Positions 47,610-56,539 of a stretch of 64,000 nucleotides of DNA are shown piece after piece. This stretch comes from Chitinophagaceae bacterium (GTDB taxonomy: Bacteria; Bacteroidota; Bacteroidia; Chitinophagales; Chitinophagaceae), in assembly GCA_017307735.1 (NCBI GenBank), contig JAFKGR010000008.1, positions 1 to 64,000 on the forward strand. The letters are read 5' to 3'. Below the pieces are notes generated by a model. It saw nothing but the letters and a program-made list of their open reading frames with translations. It ran no database searches and was not told the origin of the DNA. The position numbers and the translations under genes were made by a program. Position 1 is the stretch's first letter, and every line of letters starts with the position of its first letter.

Positions 47610-47657
47610 GATGAGAACTAAGCTATAACAACCCGCCGCGGCGGGGCGATTCAAAAC
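47610..47657 (-). repeat. Solitary hairpin-variant CRISPR repeat 3
   Basis: A 48-base element with the GAACTAAGCTATAACAA block and a GCGATTCAAAAC end. The GTGAA at the left end is shortened and one base differs at the right end. The centre CCCGCCGCGGCGGGG is a perfect palindrome. Confidence 0.85.
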
Positions 47658-48039
47658 CAAATTAAAAAACAATCTTCATAAGGCGCATTTTAGAACGGGA
47701 TTCTTTCTAAATAAAAGTAAGCAGGAGGAATGGTTCTTTGATCGGGGTGTACACCTCGGAACATTCGTTTTCCACCGGTGTTGTTGTTCTCAAAACGCTG
47801 CTCTTCCGAAAATATTTCATCCCTGTTTTCTTCGCCCTTCCTTCGCCCCTTGTCCGTACCATTCCGTATATCCGGGCGGAGATGGTACGGCACAGCACAG
47901 GTATAGCGCATGTATAGGAAAATTCCGGAGAAGAAATTCACGAATTTCTGATTTTTCATTTTGTCCTTTTTCATACAAGATTCAGTAGCGCTACGTCAAA
48001 ATTCAGTAGAGCTACGCAGTAATTCAGAAATCACAGTCG
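47658..48039. other. Gene-free stretch after the last solitary repeat
   Basis: About 380 bases. Open frames on either strand have unlikely composition. A short near-duplicated motif (TTCAGTAGCGCTACG / TTCAGTAGAGCTACG) occurs at about 47981-48017. Confidence 0.4.
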
Positions 48040-48249
48040 TTAATGTTTTGAAAACACTCTTCTCAAAATTTGAGGTAGGGGCGAATATTCATATCCCGCT
48101 GCAAGAACACCCCCGATCAAAAATATTCCTGCAAAAAGAGTTATTAGAAAACCCAATGTTTTTAGCGGATGCAAAATGAAATGAACCAGTCCGGCAATTA
48201 TTCCGGCATAAACCGTAAGTGATAATATGAGCCACAAAAATCGCCTCAT
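48040..48249 (-). CDS. Small membrane protein, paralogue of 44226-44438
   Basis: 69 residues from ATG 48249: two hydrophobic helices (FLWLILSLTVYAGIIAGLVHFIL and LGFLITLFAGIFLIGGVLAAG) and a basic tail (QILRRVFSKH). It aligns end to end with the 70-residue protein at 44226-44438, so the two derive from duplicated phage or island modules. Function is unknown. The longer frame to 48282 adds residues without support. Confidence 0.65.
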   Translation of the reverse strand: MRRFLWLILSLTVYAGIIAGLVHFILHPLKTLGFLITLFAGIFLIGGVLAAGYEYSPLPQILRRVFSKH

Positions 48250-48524
48250 GTCGTAAAGATAATAAATAGCTGGATGGATCAAACCGGATACCGGATAGGA
48301 TTGTAAGGGGTATAATCCCGATGAAATATTTTATGACCTGTGTTGTATGGACCAAGATGTAAGAGGTACTATCCTGTATGTTATAAAAACACCCTGCAGT
48401 GACCTAAACCTGTCTAACGAAATTCAATTTTTTTTTAATACAGTAATTGTGCAAACCACCCTCTAAATATTCTCTCATAAACCCTTTCCTTATTCATTCC
48501 CCTCAGTTTTATCTGTAATCGCTT

Positions 48525-49175
48525 TTATTCCTTATACCCACCCTCCAATACTTTTCTGCTTGCAATCTTTGCTGTGATAAAATCGCGGCTCAGGCTGGGA
48601 GAGCGGGCCGGTGAATACTCGCGTCCGTATAAAATGATTTGTACGTGCAGTTTGTTCCATCTTTCCCGAGGGAATAGCGCTTTGGCATCTTTTTCCGTTT
48701 GTTCAACGCTTTTTCCGCTTGTCAATCCCCAGCGTGTCATCAGCCGGTGAATATGTGTATCCACCGGAAATGCCGGTACACCAAAGGCTTGCGACATTAC
48801 AACGGATGCGGTTTTGTGTCCGACTCCCGGAAGTTTTTCCAGCTCTTCAAAACTCCTGGGCACTTTTCCTTTGAATTTGTCTATAAGTATTTGCGACAAG
48901 CCGTGGATGGCTTTCGATTTTTGAGGTGATAATCCGCAGGGGCGAATGATTGTACGAATTTCTTCTACCGATAGTTTGGCCATGGCAAATGGATTATCGG
49001 CCAGGCCAAAAAGAATGGGTGTCACCTGATTCACCCGTGCATCTGTACACTGAGCTGATAAGACAACGGCTACCAGCAATGTGTAGGGACTTATAAAATC
49101 GAGAGGAATTTTGAAAGCCGGATAAAGCTTTTCCAACTCGTCCATCACATATTGGGCTTTTTCTTTTTTGGTCAT
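48525..49175 (-). CDS. Endonuclease III family DNA glycosylase, copy 1, without Fe-S cysteines
   Basis: 216 residues with the helix-hairpin-helix of Nth-type base-excision glycosylase/lyases (LPGVGHKTASVVM), including catalytic K121 and D139 (VDTHIHR). E. coli Nth ends with four cysteines binding a 4Fe-4S cluster. Here that stretch reads GREYSPARSPSLSRDFITAKI and has none. It should still excise oxidised pyrimidines, but cluster-based functions are lost. A paralogue follows upstream on the same strand, 44 bases away. Confidence 0.85.
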   Translation of the reverse strand: MTKKEKAQYVMDELEKLYPAFKIPLDFISPYTLLVAVVLSAQCTDARVNQVTPILFGLADNPFAMAKLSVEEIRTIIRPCGLSPQKSKAIHGLSQILIDKFKGKVPRSFEELEKLPGVGHKTASVVMSQAFGVPAFPVDTHIHRLMTRWGLTSGKSVEQTEKDAKALFPRERWNKLHVQIILYGREYSPARSPSLSRDFITAKIASRKVLEGGYKE

Positions 49176-49219
49176 AAGTTATAGTCGCATGAAAAATGAG
49201 AAGAGTGAAAAAAAATTCG

Positions 49220-49867
49220 TTATGGTTTATATTCTTCCAAAACTTTTTTGCTTCCGATTTTGGCAGTGATAAAATCGCGGCTCAGGCTCGGGAAACGCGC
49301 AGGAGAATATTCTCTTCCGTAAAGAGTTATTTGAAGATAGAGTTTGTTCCATTTATTTTCCGGGAAAAAGTTCTTTGCTTCTTCTTCAATCTGTTCAATA
49401 TTTTTTCCGGCCGAAATACCCCACCTGACCATCATCCGCTGAATGTGCGTATCTATCGGGAAAGCAGGTATGTCAAATGCAAGAGACATCACCACAGATG
49501 CAGTCTTGTGCCCAACGCCGGGTAATTTTTCCAGTTCTTCAAAACTCTCCGGAACTTCTCCATTGAATTTGTCAACCAGAATTTGCGATAGGCCATGAAT
49601 GGCCTTTGCTTTTCTTGCAGACATAAAAATGGTACGGATGATTTCTCTTATTTCCGTTTCATCCATTTTTATCATGTCCTTCGGGGTATCTGCCCTATTG
49701 AACAATTCAGGTGTTACTTTATTCACACCCACATCTGTATTTCTTGCAGCGAGCAAAACAGCTATCAGCAGAGTGTAGGGACTTTTGTAATCGAGAGGCA
49801 GTGCAGGATGAGGATAAAGTTTTTGCAATTCTTTGATGATGTAATCTGCCTTTTCTTTTTTGGTCAT
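49220..49867 (-). CDS. Endonuclease III family DNA glycosylase, copy 2, without Fe-S cysteines
   Basis: 215 residues, closely similar to copy 1 throughout: the same MTKKEKA-type start, HhH LPGVGHKTASVVM, VDTH-equivalent IDTHIQRMM and cluster-less tail GREYSPARFPSLSRDFITAKIG. The two are a tandem duplication that has diverged. Motif-level activity is expected for both. Why a genome keeps two adjacent copies is not evident. They may differ in substrate range. It starts at ATG 49867. Confidence 0.85.
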   Translation of the reverse strand: MTKKEKADYIIKELQKLYPHPALPLDYKSPYTLLIAVLLAARNTDVGVNKVTPELFNRADTPKDMIKMDETEIREIIRTIFMSARKAKAIHGLSQILVDKFNGEVPESFEELEKLPGVGHKTASVVMSLAFDIPAFPIDTHIQRMMVRWGISAGKNIEQIEEEAKNFFPENKWNKLYLQITLYGREYSPARFPSLSRDFITAKIGSKKVLEEYKP

Positions 49868-50221
49868 TTATTTATTCGGAATTGATATGTGAGAGTGAAT
49901 TATCAGTATGTCAAAATTACTCGATTTGCTGGCAAGGATGGTTGATGATTTTTCAATGGGAGAAAAAATAGTCAGGTACTGTGATTAATTGCATTCTGAT
50001 CTGCAATTTTCAGGATATTGTTCCGGATCTCTGTATATGGCTATTTTGAAAATGCAGGGTATGGAATTAATTCAGTTTGTTTGGCAAAAAAAGCCCAACT
50101 ATAAATGTAGGTTTATTGATGGGCTTAGAGCAGAATAGGGCAGAGTACGAATTTCTTTTTCCGGATAAAAGACGATAAAAAAATTTGATATCAGACCTTC
50201 TGTTTGTGAGATGATTGGTTT
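49868..50221. other. Intergenic, no gene seen
   Basis: About 350 bases between copy 2 of endonuclease III and the oxidoreductase gene, with no credible open frame or recognised structure. Confidence 0.5.
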
Positions 50222-51613
50222 TCAGGCAGGTCTGATATTTTGATTTATTCTGAAAACGTTTTCAGGATCATATTTCGTTTTGACTTTACGAAGGCGTTCA
50301 TAATTTTTGCCGAAACTGTTTCGAATTTTTTCATCAGATTCATCTTTCATTTCAAAGTTGAGATAAGAACCACCGGAAGAATAAGGGTGCAACTCGTTCC
50401 AGAAGCTTTTGCACCAGGAAGTAATTTTTTCATTATTTGAAGGATCCGGGTCGACACCAATGAAAACCCCTGAGTATTTGGCATCCCTGTGTATCCAGGG
50501 AGTGGCTGTACTATTTACGCGGCCGGCAGCGCCGTTAATCGGATATAAATGCATTTGCGATAGTGGGGTAGGAATTGTATTCCCGAACTTCTTAGAAATT
50601 GAACCAATTTCAGGACTTAAGTTTTTGAAAAAATCAGCTTTCCAATACCATTGCAAACCCGGAACAAGCAAACCGTCGAACATGGACTGCATTGCAGGAA
50701 ATGGCATAGGCCCCACATGTTCGAAAACTGGTTTCATTTCTCTTGCACGATTAATAATTTTTTCACCTTCTCTTAAATCTCCCGAGAAACACCAAACAAT
50801 GGCGCAAAACTTTTTGTGATGAAGATTTTCGGGAAAGGGTGGACCGGGGATTTCAAGAAGAGCAATAAAACCTCCGAGTTCATCAGGCGCTTCATCCATC
50901 AATTTATCGTACCATGCCATAATTTGTTCAGTCTGTTCTATGGGCCATAAAGTGACTCCTCCGTAAACCATATCCACATTGTAGGCCTGAAATACAAAAG
51001 AGGTAACGATCCCGAAATTTCCACCGCCCCCTTTTATTGCCCAAAACAAATCCGGATAATTTTTTTCATTTACTGTAACAAAGTCGCCGTTGGCAAGAAC
51101 CAAATCTGCCTCAAGCAAGTTATCGACAGATAGCCCGTATTTTCTGGAAAGATGCCCTAATCCGCCTCCTAATACAAGTCCGCCAACACCTGTAGTGGAA
51201 ACAACTCCGGCCGGAACTGCAAGTCCGAATGTATGAGTGGCATTATCCACTTCGTGTAACAAATTTCCTCCCCCAACTCTTACCCTTTTTGTAGCAGGAT
51301 CAACCCTTACATATTTTATTCCGGACAAATCGATCACCATTCCATTATTGCACACCCCCAATCCGCCGCCGTTGTGTCCACCTCCCCTTACTGCAATTGC
51401 AAGCTCATTTTGTTTTGCAAATTTTATAGCCTTGATGACATCTCCTGCATTTGTACAATAGACAATGATAGCCGGATATTTGTCAATCATGGCATTGTAA
51501 ACTTTCCTGGAATTTTCATAAACCGGATCTCCGGGTAAAACCACAGTGCCTCCAATTTGCTGCTTCAGCATATTTACCGCCGAAGAATCCAAAGTTTTAA
51601 TGGATTTGTCCAT
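50222..51613 (-). CDS. FAD-binding oxidoreductase, berberine-bridge-enzyme type
   Basis: 463 residues from ATG 51613 (MDKSIKTLDSS...). The PCMH-type FAD domain holds RGGGHNGGGLGVCNNGMV, where the His and Cys are the usual bicovalent flavin attachment sites, and GGGLGHLSRKYG. The C-terminal BBE motif is FGKNYERLRKVKTKYDPENVFRINQNI. It oxidises an alcohol, sugar or amine with oxygen or another acceptor. The longer frame to 51673 adds residues without support. It is downstream of an AraC-type regulator and probably under its control. Confidence 0.88.
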   Translation of the reverse strand: MDKSIKTLDSSAVNMLKQQIGGTVVLPGDPVYENSRKVYNAMIDKYPAIIVYCTNAGDVIKAIKFAKQNELAIAVRGGGHNGGGLGVCNNGMVIDLSGIKYVRVDPATKRVRVGGGNLLHEVDNATHTFGLAVPAGVVSTTGVGGLVLGGGLGHLSRKYGLSVDNLLEADLVLANGDFVTVNEKNYPDLFWAIKGGGGNFGIVTSFVFQAYNVDMVYGGVTLWPIEQTEQIMAWYDKLMDEAPDELGGFIALLEIPGPPFPENLHHKKFCAIVWCFSGDLREGEKIINRAREMKPVFEHVGPMPFPAMQSMFDGLLVPGLQWYWKADFFKNLSPEIGSISKKFGNTIPTPLSQMHLYPINGAAGRVNSTATPWIHRDAKYSGVFIGVDPDPSNNEKITSWCKSFWNELHPYSSGGSYLNFEMKDESDEKIRNSFGKNYERLRKVKTKYDPENVFRINQNIRPA

Positions 51614-51694
51614 GGGTATTTTTTTTTCAAAAGTAAGTGCGAAACCAAAGGTGCTTTGGCAATTTTGATTCAAAGATTATAATTTTTGATTCAC

Positions 51695-52807
51695 CTAAAC
51701 AGCAGCGATGGCAAATGAGGAAGGGAGCATACCAAACCTTTCAAGAAAACACTTTGAGAAATAAGATGGGCCATTGAATCCGCACCGGTAGGCTATTTCC
51801 GAAATGTTCCCTTCTTGTTTTTCAATGGCTTCAACTGCTTTTCTTAACCTGTATTCTTTGATAAAAGTTTTGGGCGAACATTTGCAGGTTTTTATAATCA
51901 TGCGGTATAAACCGCTTTTGCTCAGGCCAAGTTTTCGTGCAAAATCTATGACATTCAAATCTACCTGATCCCAGCACGATTCTAATGTATCGACTAAGTT
52001 AATCAGGAAATTCTCTTTTTCCTGATTTAAGAAAACAATTTTATCGAAGCCGGTTTCTGAATGAATATGGCCTTTGACCTGATTTCTGGTTTCTGATGAG
52101 CCAATGGCAATGTTTCCCGAAGACGCTCTGCACAACCGGTTTGCCAATTGAAGAACCATTACAAAAGACCACGGATTTTTATTTGCCGGATATTCCGGGC
52201 AGATTCCAAATCGGAATCTCAAATCACTGCTTATTTCCTGATTGATAATATTCAGTTCCTGCCGGATAATTGCCAGGCATTTCAGGGCCTGGATTACGGT
52301 ATTAAAAGAATAAACTGTGCAGTCAGGCAAATTTCTTTTCTCGATGCCGGAATATTCTTCAGAAAGTTTCCTCACGGTAATTTCAAAACTTCTCAAAGCA
52401 GAAAGAGCTTTTTTTTCTCCGATCCTTAATTTTAAAAATATAAAATCCTCCCAGCAAATTATCATGAGCGCCCGGTTTGACGGTTCGGGAATCGCAGAGC
52501 CTATTCTCATTTCTGAAGAGAGTGTTACAGGATTTTCTATTTGGGTCAGAAAAGTATTTATTGCAATGGGATCAATTTCTAAAATTCTGGCCGAGGGCAG
52601 GGTATGCATTTTGTCATGCATTTTTTTTACGGCGATTTCGTCAGGTGCTTCTATGAGGCAAAAGGCCGTTCCCTGTTTTTTATCAAACCAATAAGTAAGT
52701 ATCCGGCAGCCAAAATTAATTTCCGGTTTCAAATCCTCAAGGTGTAGCCGGCCTATGTCTTCTGCGGTTACCATAGACACATCATAGTAGTCTAAATAAA
52801 ACGGCAT
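51695..52807 (-). CDS. AraC-type regulator with DUF4242 and cyclase-like domains
   Basis: 370 residues in three parts: an N-terminal DUF4242 ferredoxin-like domain (~1-90, LEDLKPEINFGCRILTYWFDK), a central region resembling a degenerate nucleotide-cyclase homology domain (~105-245, ending SSGNIAIGSS), and a C-terminal AraC helix-turn-helix pair (~280-365, VIDFARKLGLSKSGLYRMI, YRCGFNGPSYFSKCF). The DUF4242 domain may bind metal or ligand, and the HTH binds DNA. It is 81 bases upstream of the oxidoreductase gene on the same strand, so it probably regulates it. Confidence 0.8.
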   Translation of the reverse strand: MPFYLDYYDVSMVTAEDIGRLHLEDLKPEINFGCRILTYWFDKKQGTAFCLIEAPDEIAVKKMHDKMHTLPSARILEIDPIAINTFLTQIENPVTLSSEMRIGSAIPEPSNRALMIICWEDFIFLKLRIGEKKALSALRSFEITVRKLSEEYSGIEKRNLPDCTVYSFNTVIQALKCLAIIRQELNIINQEISSDLRFRFGICPEYPANKNPWSFVMVLQLANRLCRASSGNIAIGSSETRNQVKGHIHSETGFDKIVFLNQEKENFLINLVDTLESCWDQVDLNVIDFARKLGLSKSGLYRMIIKTCKCSPKTFIKEYRLRKAVEAIEKQEGNISEIAYRCGFNGPSYFSKCFLERFGMLPSSFAIAAV

Positions 52808-53175
52808 GAGAAATAGTTTAGGAGGATCGTTTTTAAATCATTCTTGTCCAAATTTAGATTAAATCCATAGATTCATATTGAATAGAAATGTTATAATCCG
52901 TTGATAATAAAAGTAATAAGGATACTTTTATCTTTTTTATTCACGATGCGTGGCTGATTACATTTTGTCATTCAAGGTCAGATGAAAATGGAAATTACTG
53001 GTTGCTTTATTTTTGGGACAATGCTTCATGACTTGGTGAGGATGTTGCAAATTTCAACTTTAAGAAGTTTCATCGTTTTATTTGTCGTGAGAATCAAATA
53101 AACCAAAAAATTAAAACAAACCCGGCTGGTGAGGTCCGGAGTTCTTTCTGTAAAAGTTCTCCCACCGGCCAACGT
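52808..53175. other. Intergenic with a weak copy of the 20.4-kb repeat
   Basis: No gene. At about 53054-53105 lies a diverged relative of the repeats at 20401 and 20777 (TTTCATCGTTTTATTTGTCGTGAGA). Near 53126 a short GC hairpin (GGCTGGTG with CACCGGCC at about 53152) may terminate the minus-strand gene that ends at 53176 or stabilise its end. Confidence 0.45.
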
Positions 53176-54378
53176 TCATTTTTTATTTACTATTGAATTT
53201 ATGTGCTGGTGTAAAGTACGGATTGTATCCATATCCAATCCGGTCTTCTCAGCCAGTTTTTTGTAATCCGGTTTTTTACCTGCATTAATTTCCGGTATCA
53301 TCAGATTTGCCAATTTATTCAGGTTGTAAAGGTTTTCTTTTTCTTCAGGCGAAGGTTCTGCTATAAACAGATGTTCATATTCATCGAAAGTGAATTTTTG
53401 GTTTAGAATCTCACCGGCAATGGAGTACATTGCAGCACTAACTCTGAGATCGGGGAATTCAGGAACAGGTATATGGTATTTTTTGATTTTATCTGACAAC
53501 AGTTCATATTCTTCTTCTGACATTGCACAGAGTTGCATCTCCTGAAGGTCTTTATCATAATAGGCATAAGTGAAATCATGGTGATCCGGTTCATTTAATG
53601 AGAGTTTTAAGACATTACCCTTTTGTTTAATTTTAAAATCTTTTTTCATTTTATTCACATCGAGCGAAGAAACATCAATATAGGATTTAATGAACATGAC
53701 TTTTTTACCGCCCTGAATAATTACCGGTAAATCCGCTCCTGATATCAACATGGTATAGGGCACGGGATTTTCCTCAACGTTCAGAACCAGTTCTTCAAAA
53801 GTCTCGATATCAGGCTCGAGTTCCGTGGAGAAAAAATAAATATCATCAGGTTCGAAACTCTGGTAATGTGCGATATGTCCATAACTTTGCCAGCACTGGC
53901 TATTGAATCCGATAAGATTGAACCAGATATTAACCTTCGTTTCCCTGATAATATCACTTATGGCCGGTGAGTAAAGCAGGAAATCCTCACCCCTGAAAAT
54001 ATCTTCCATCAAATAGAAGTCTTTATGCGGACTATCTTTTATGATACTGAAACTGAATTTCCAGGGAGTTTCTGATTGTTGCAACAGAAATTCTTTTTCG
54101 TCACGAGACAGATTTTTTACTAAAGCATGTTTTAAGTACTTATGAATTAATCCGTCTTTTTCAAAAATTTTATGTGCAATGTATTGCGATTTGAATCTGG
54201 CCTGGGAGCCGGCCGGAAATTCAGCCGTTAGTTTTTTGAAGGGTTTGATTTTTGAATCGAATTCTGTCCCTGTTTTGTTTTTGTGTTCTGCGTAATAGAT
54301 CAGAAAATTATCAAGTACTTTTTCAGAAATTCTGGCATTTTTCTCACAAACAGATTTTATAAGATTGTAGTCAGGCAT
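53176..54378 (-). CDS. Hypothetical protein, 400 residues
   Basis: No recognised family. A soluble, acidic protein with no signal peptide or membrane helix. The N-terminal ~200 residues are mixed alpha/beta. A Trp- and His-containing stretch around 170-185 (NIWFNLIGFNSQCWQSYGHIAHYQ) resembles segments of SEC-C or plasmid-type proteins, but this is not conclusive. The C-terminus (DYKKLAEKTGLDMDTIRTLHQHIN) looks like a helix-turn-helix or adaptor helix. It is divergent from the UPF0158 gene at 54542. Confidence 0.6.
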   Translation of the reverse strand: MPDYNLIKSVCEKNARISEKVLDNFLIYYAEHKNKTGTEFDSKIKPFKKLTAEFPAGSQARFKSQYIAHKIFEKDGLIHKYLKHALVKNLSRDEKEFLLQQSETPWKFSFSIIKDSPHKDFYLMEDIFRGEDFLLYSPAISDIIRETKVNIWFNLIGFNSQCWQSYGHIAHYQSFEPDDIYFFSTELEPDIETFEELVLNVEENPVPYTMLISGADLPVIIQGGKKVMFIKSYIDVSSLDVNKMKKDFKIKQKGNVLKLSLNEPDHHDFTYAYYDKDLQEMQLCAMSEEEYELLSDKIKKYHIPVPEFPDLRVSAAMYSIAGEILNQKFTFDEYEHLFIAEPSPEEKENLYNLNKLANLMIPEINAGKKPDYKKLAEKTGLDMDTIRTLHQHINSIVNKK

Positions 54379-54541
54379 AAGTTATTATTTTTTAGCAATT
54401 GAAAACATGGCCGAAGCTATGCGATTAGTATGATTTGAAGTTTAATTTCTTTTACTGGTTTCCCAACTTAAAAAATTTTGCGGATCGTGAAAAGTATGAT
54501 TATTCTCTCTTTAAATTTATACCCTGATAAATATTTTTGCC

Positions 54542-55126
54542 ATGGCCGGAAATGAGATGGACAGGATTCTTTTTATTCTTCATGAAATTAAAGATAATAA
54601 GCGGATCTTAAAAAGGATTCTCGATTTTATGGAAGCCGGAATTGTACCCGGAACAGAGCAGCAGGAGGAAGAAATTAAAATTCCGGAGAGGTATGAATCA
54701 GTTGCCCGAGAAATTTCTCAGATGTTGCAGATGGGCTCCCCGCGCCTGACCTGTTATTTGAATCCGGACACATTGGAGACAGAAGAAATTCCCGAAAGCT
54801 ATGAAGAGACTGACTGGATGAATATTACGGGAGAAAAAATCCAGATTAAACATGAAAGCTGGAAACGGTGCATAATTTTTGAACCACTTAGTTCATACGA
54901 ATCATTCCGGATCATGGAGAATTTTATCAACCAGATTCCGGATGGTAACGAAAGAACCGAACTGGAAAACCTGATTCGCCGTCCCAGGCCCTTTGCCCGC
55001 TTCAACGCTTTTATCCATAATTCTGAATACAAACAGAATTGGTTCGATTTCCGGGAAGTAGCCTACGAGAAATATGTTTGCCGGCTAATCAATGCGGGAT
55101 TATCTGCCTTTGAAGAAGAATCATAG
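54542..55126 (+). CDS. UPF0158 family protein
   Basis: A 194-residue protein with an N-terminal helical segment (MAGNEMDRILFILHEIKDN) and a core with LTCYLNPDTLETEEIPES, SYESFRIMENFINQIPDGNER, RRPRPFARFNAFIHNSEYKQNWFDFREVAYEKY, which matches UPF0158. The family has no established biochemical role. No membrane features are visible. It converges with the PLP enzyme gene, 33 bases apart. Confidence 0.75.
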   Translation: MAGNEMDRILFILHEIKDNKRILKRILDFMEAGIVPGTEQQEEEIKIPERYESVAREISQMLQMGSPRLTCYLNPDTLETEEIPESYEETDWMNITGEKIQIKHESWKRCIIFEPLSSYESFRIMENFINQIPDGNERTELENLIRRPRPFARFNAFIHNSEYKQNWFDFREVAYEKYVCRLINAGLSAFEEES

Positions 55127-55159
55127 AATTAAATTAAAACATCATCTTCTTTACGGGAT

Positions 55160-56383
55160 TCATGCTACCCTGAGAGCCGCATTCAGAACACCGGTTTTCT
55201 CCATACACATTTTCATCTTCCTGTAAGTCCTGTCTATATCTTCATCCAGCCCGATTGAAAAACGTATCATGCCGTCAGAAAGCCCCATTTCTTTTTGTTC
55301 TTCGATGGGAATTTCGCTCGAAGTAGAAGAACCCGGTGCACTGAAAAGTGTTTTATAAAATCCGAGGCTCACAGCCAGGTATCCGAGATTTTCTTTCTGC
55401 ATCATTTCCATGAGTTCATTGGCTTTGTCGAGGGTACCGGCATCAAGTGTCATCATGCCCCCGAATCCGTATCCTGTATTTCTTATTCCGGAAATAATTT
55501 CGTGACTTCTGTGTGATTTCAGTCCCGGATAGAGTACACGCAATCCGTCTTTTTCAAATTTTTCTGCGAGATAAAGTGCATTGACGCTGTGCTGTTTTAT
55601 TCTTACGTGAAGCGTTCTCAGATTTTTGAGAATGCCGGAAGCACGGAAACTGTCCATCGTCGGTCCTAACAACATGCAGGCACCGTCGTTGACACTTCGC
55701 AATTCGTTTATGAATTCCTGTGATGAACAGATAACCCCGCCCACTGTATCACTGCTGCCATTGATAAATTTGGTGAGACTGTGAACCACTACGTCTGCAC
55801 CGTGATTGGCAGGTGTAACGACCATCGGTGAAAAAGTATTGTCGACCACTAATTTCAAATGATGCCTGTGTGCAACTTTTGAAATGGCGGGAAGATTGGC
55901 CACTTCGAGGAGCGGATTGCTGACCGATTCACAATAAATGAGTCTGGTTTTGGGTGTTATAGAATTTTCCAGTTCTCTGAGGTTATTGATATCGATAAAC
56001 TTTGTTGCAATTCCGAGTTTGCTCAGAAAATTTTTCATAAAAGCATAGGTCCCGCCATAAACTGTGCGGCTGGAAACGATTTCATCTCCGCTTTTGCACA
56101 ATTGAAGAAGTACAGAAGTGATGGCTCCCATTCCTGATGCAGTGACATTGGCGGCTTCGGTATTTTCCATTGCGGCCAATGCCTGGCCGAGATATAAATT
56201 GCTCGGTGTGGCATGTCTTGAATAGAGATAACACCCGTCCGCATTGCCTTCGAATGTATCAAACATCGTTTTGGCCGATAAAAAAGTGTAGGTGGAAGAG
56301 TCAGAAATAGAAGGATTGACTCCGCCAAATTCACCGAAATACTGCATGTCCTGGATCTTATCTGCTGGATTAAACTTTTCCAT
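55160..56383 (-). CDS. Cys/Met metabolism PLP-dependent enzyme (methionine gamma-lyase / cystathionine gamma-synthase type)
   Basis: 407 residues of the gamma family of fold-type I PLP enzymes. The Schiff-base lysine is in VVHSLTKFINGSSD and the phosphate-binding Arg/Tyr loop is present (YSRHATPSN). It catalyses gamma-elimination or gamma-replacement on sulphur amino acids. Which of the subtypes, lyase or synthase, applies cannot be decided by motifs. The divergent Lrp-type regulator 156 bases upstream is the usual partner of methionine gamma-lyase genes, which favours a lyase. Confidence 0.87.
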   Translation of the reverse strand: MEKFNPADKIQDMQYFGEFGGVNPSISDSSTYTFLSAKTMFDTFEGNADGCYLYSRHATPSNLYLGQALAAMENTEAANVTASGMGAITSVLLQLCKSGDEIVSSRTVYGGTYAFMKNFLSKLGIATKFIDINNLRELENSITPKTRLIYCESVSNPLLEVANLPAISKVAHRHHLKLVVDNTFSPMVVTPANHGADVVVHSLTKFINGSSDTVGGVICSSQEFINELRSVNDGACMLLGPTMDSFRASGILKNLRTLHVRIKQHSVNALYLAEKFEKDGLRVLYPGLKSHRSHEIISGIRNTGYGFGGMMTLDAGTLDKANELMEMMQKENLGYLAVSLGFYKTLFSAPGSSTSSEIPIEEQKEMGLSDGMIRFSIGLDEDIDRTYRKMKMCMEKTGVLNAALRVA

Positions 56384-56539
56384 ATTTTTTTGATTTATTG
56401 TCTGTACAAAGTTCTTATTTATAAAATATGATTCACGTTTTAGAATAAAAAATAGGATAATAATCTTTGTAATGATATTTATTTAGAATAATAGTAATTT
56501 TATGGACAATTCCGGATCTAAAAACAAAAAATTATTCAG

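Noticed and set aside
39745..48520. Intact prophage
   Set aside because: No integrase, terminase, complete portal or tail genes are present, and most pieces are truncated, so only remnants are supported.
39745..48520. Segments between the elements as giant CRISPR spacers
   Set aside because: They are 0.7-4.4 kb, contain whole genes in mixed orientation and are far from the 29-30 nt produced by Cas1-Cas2; kept only as a remark in the findings.
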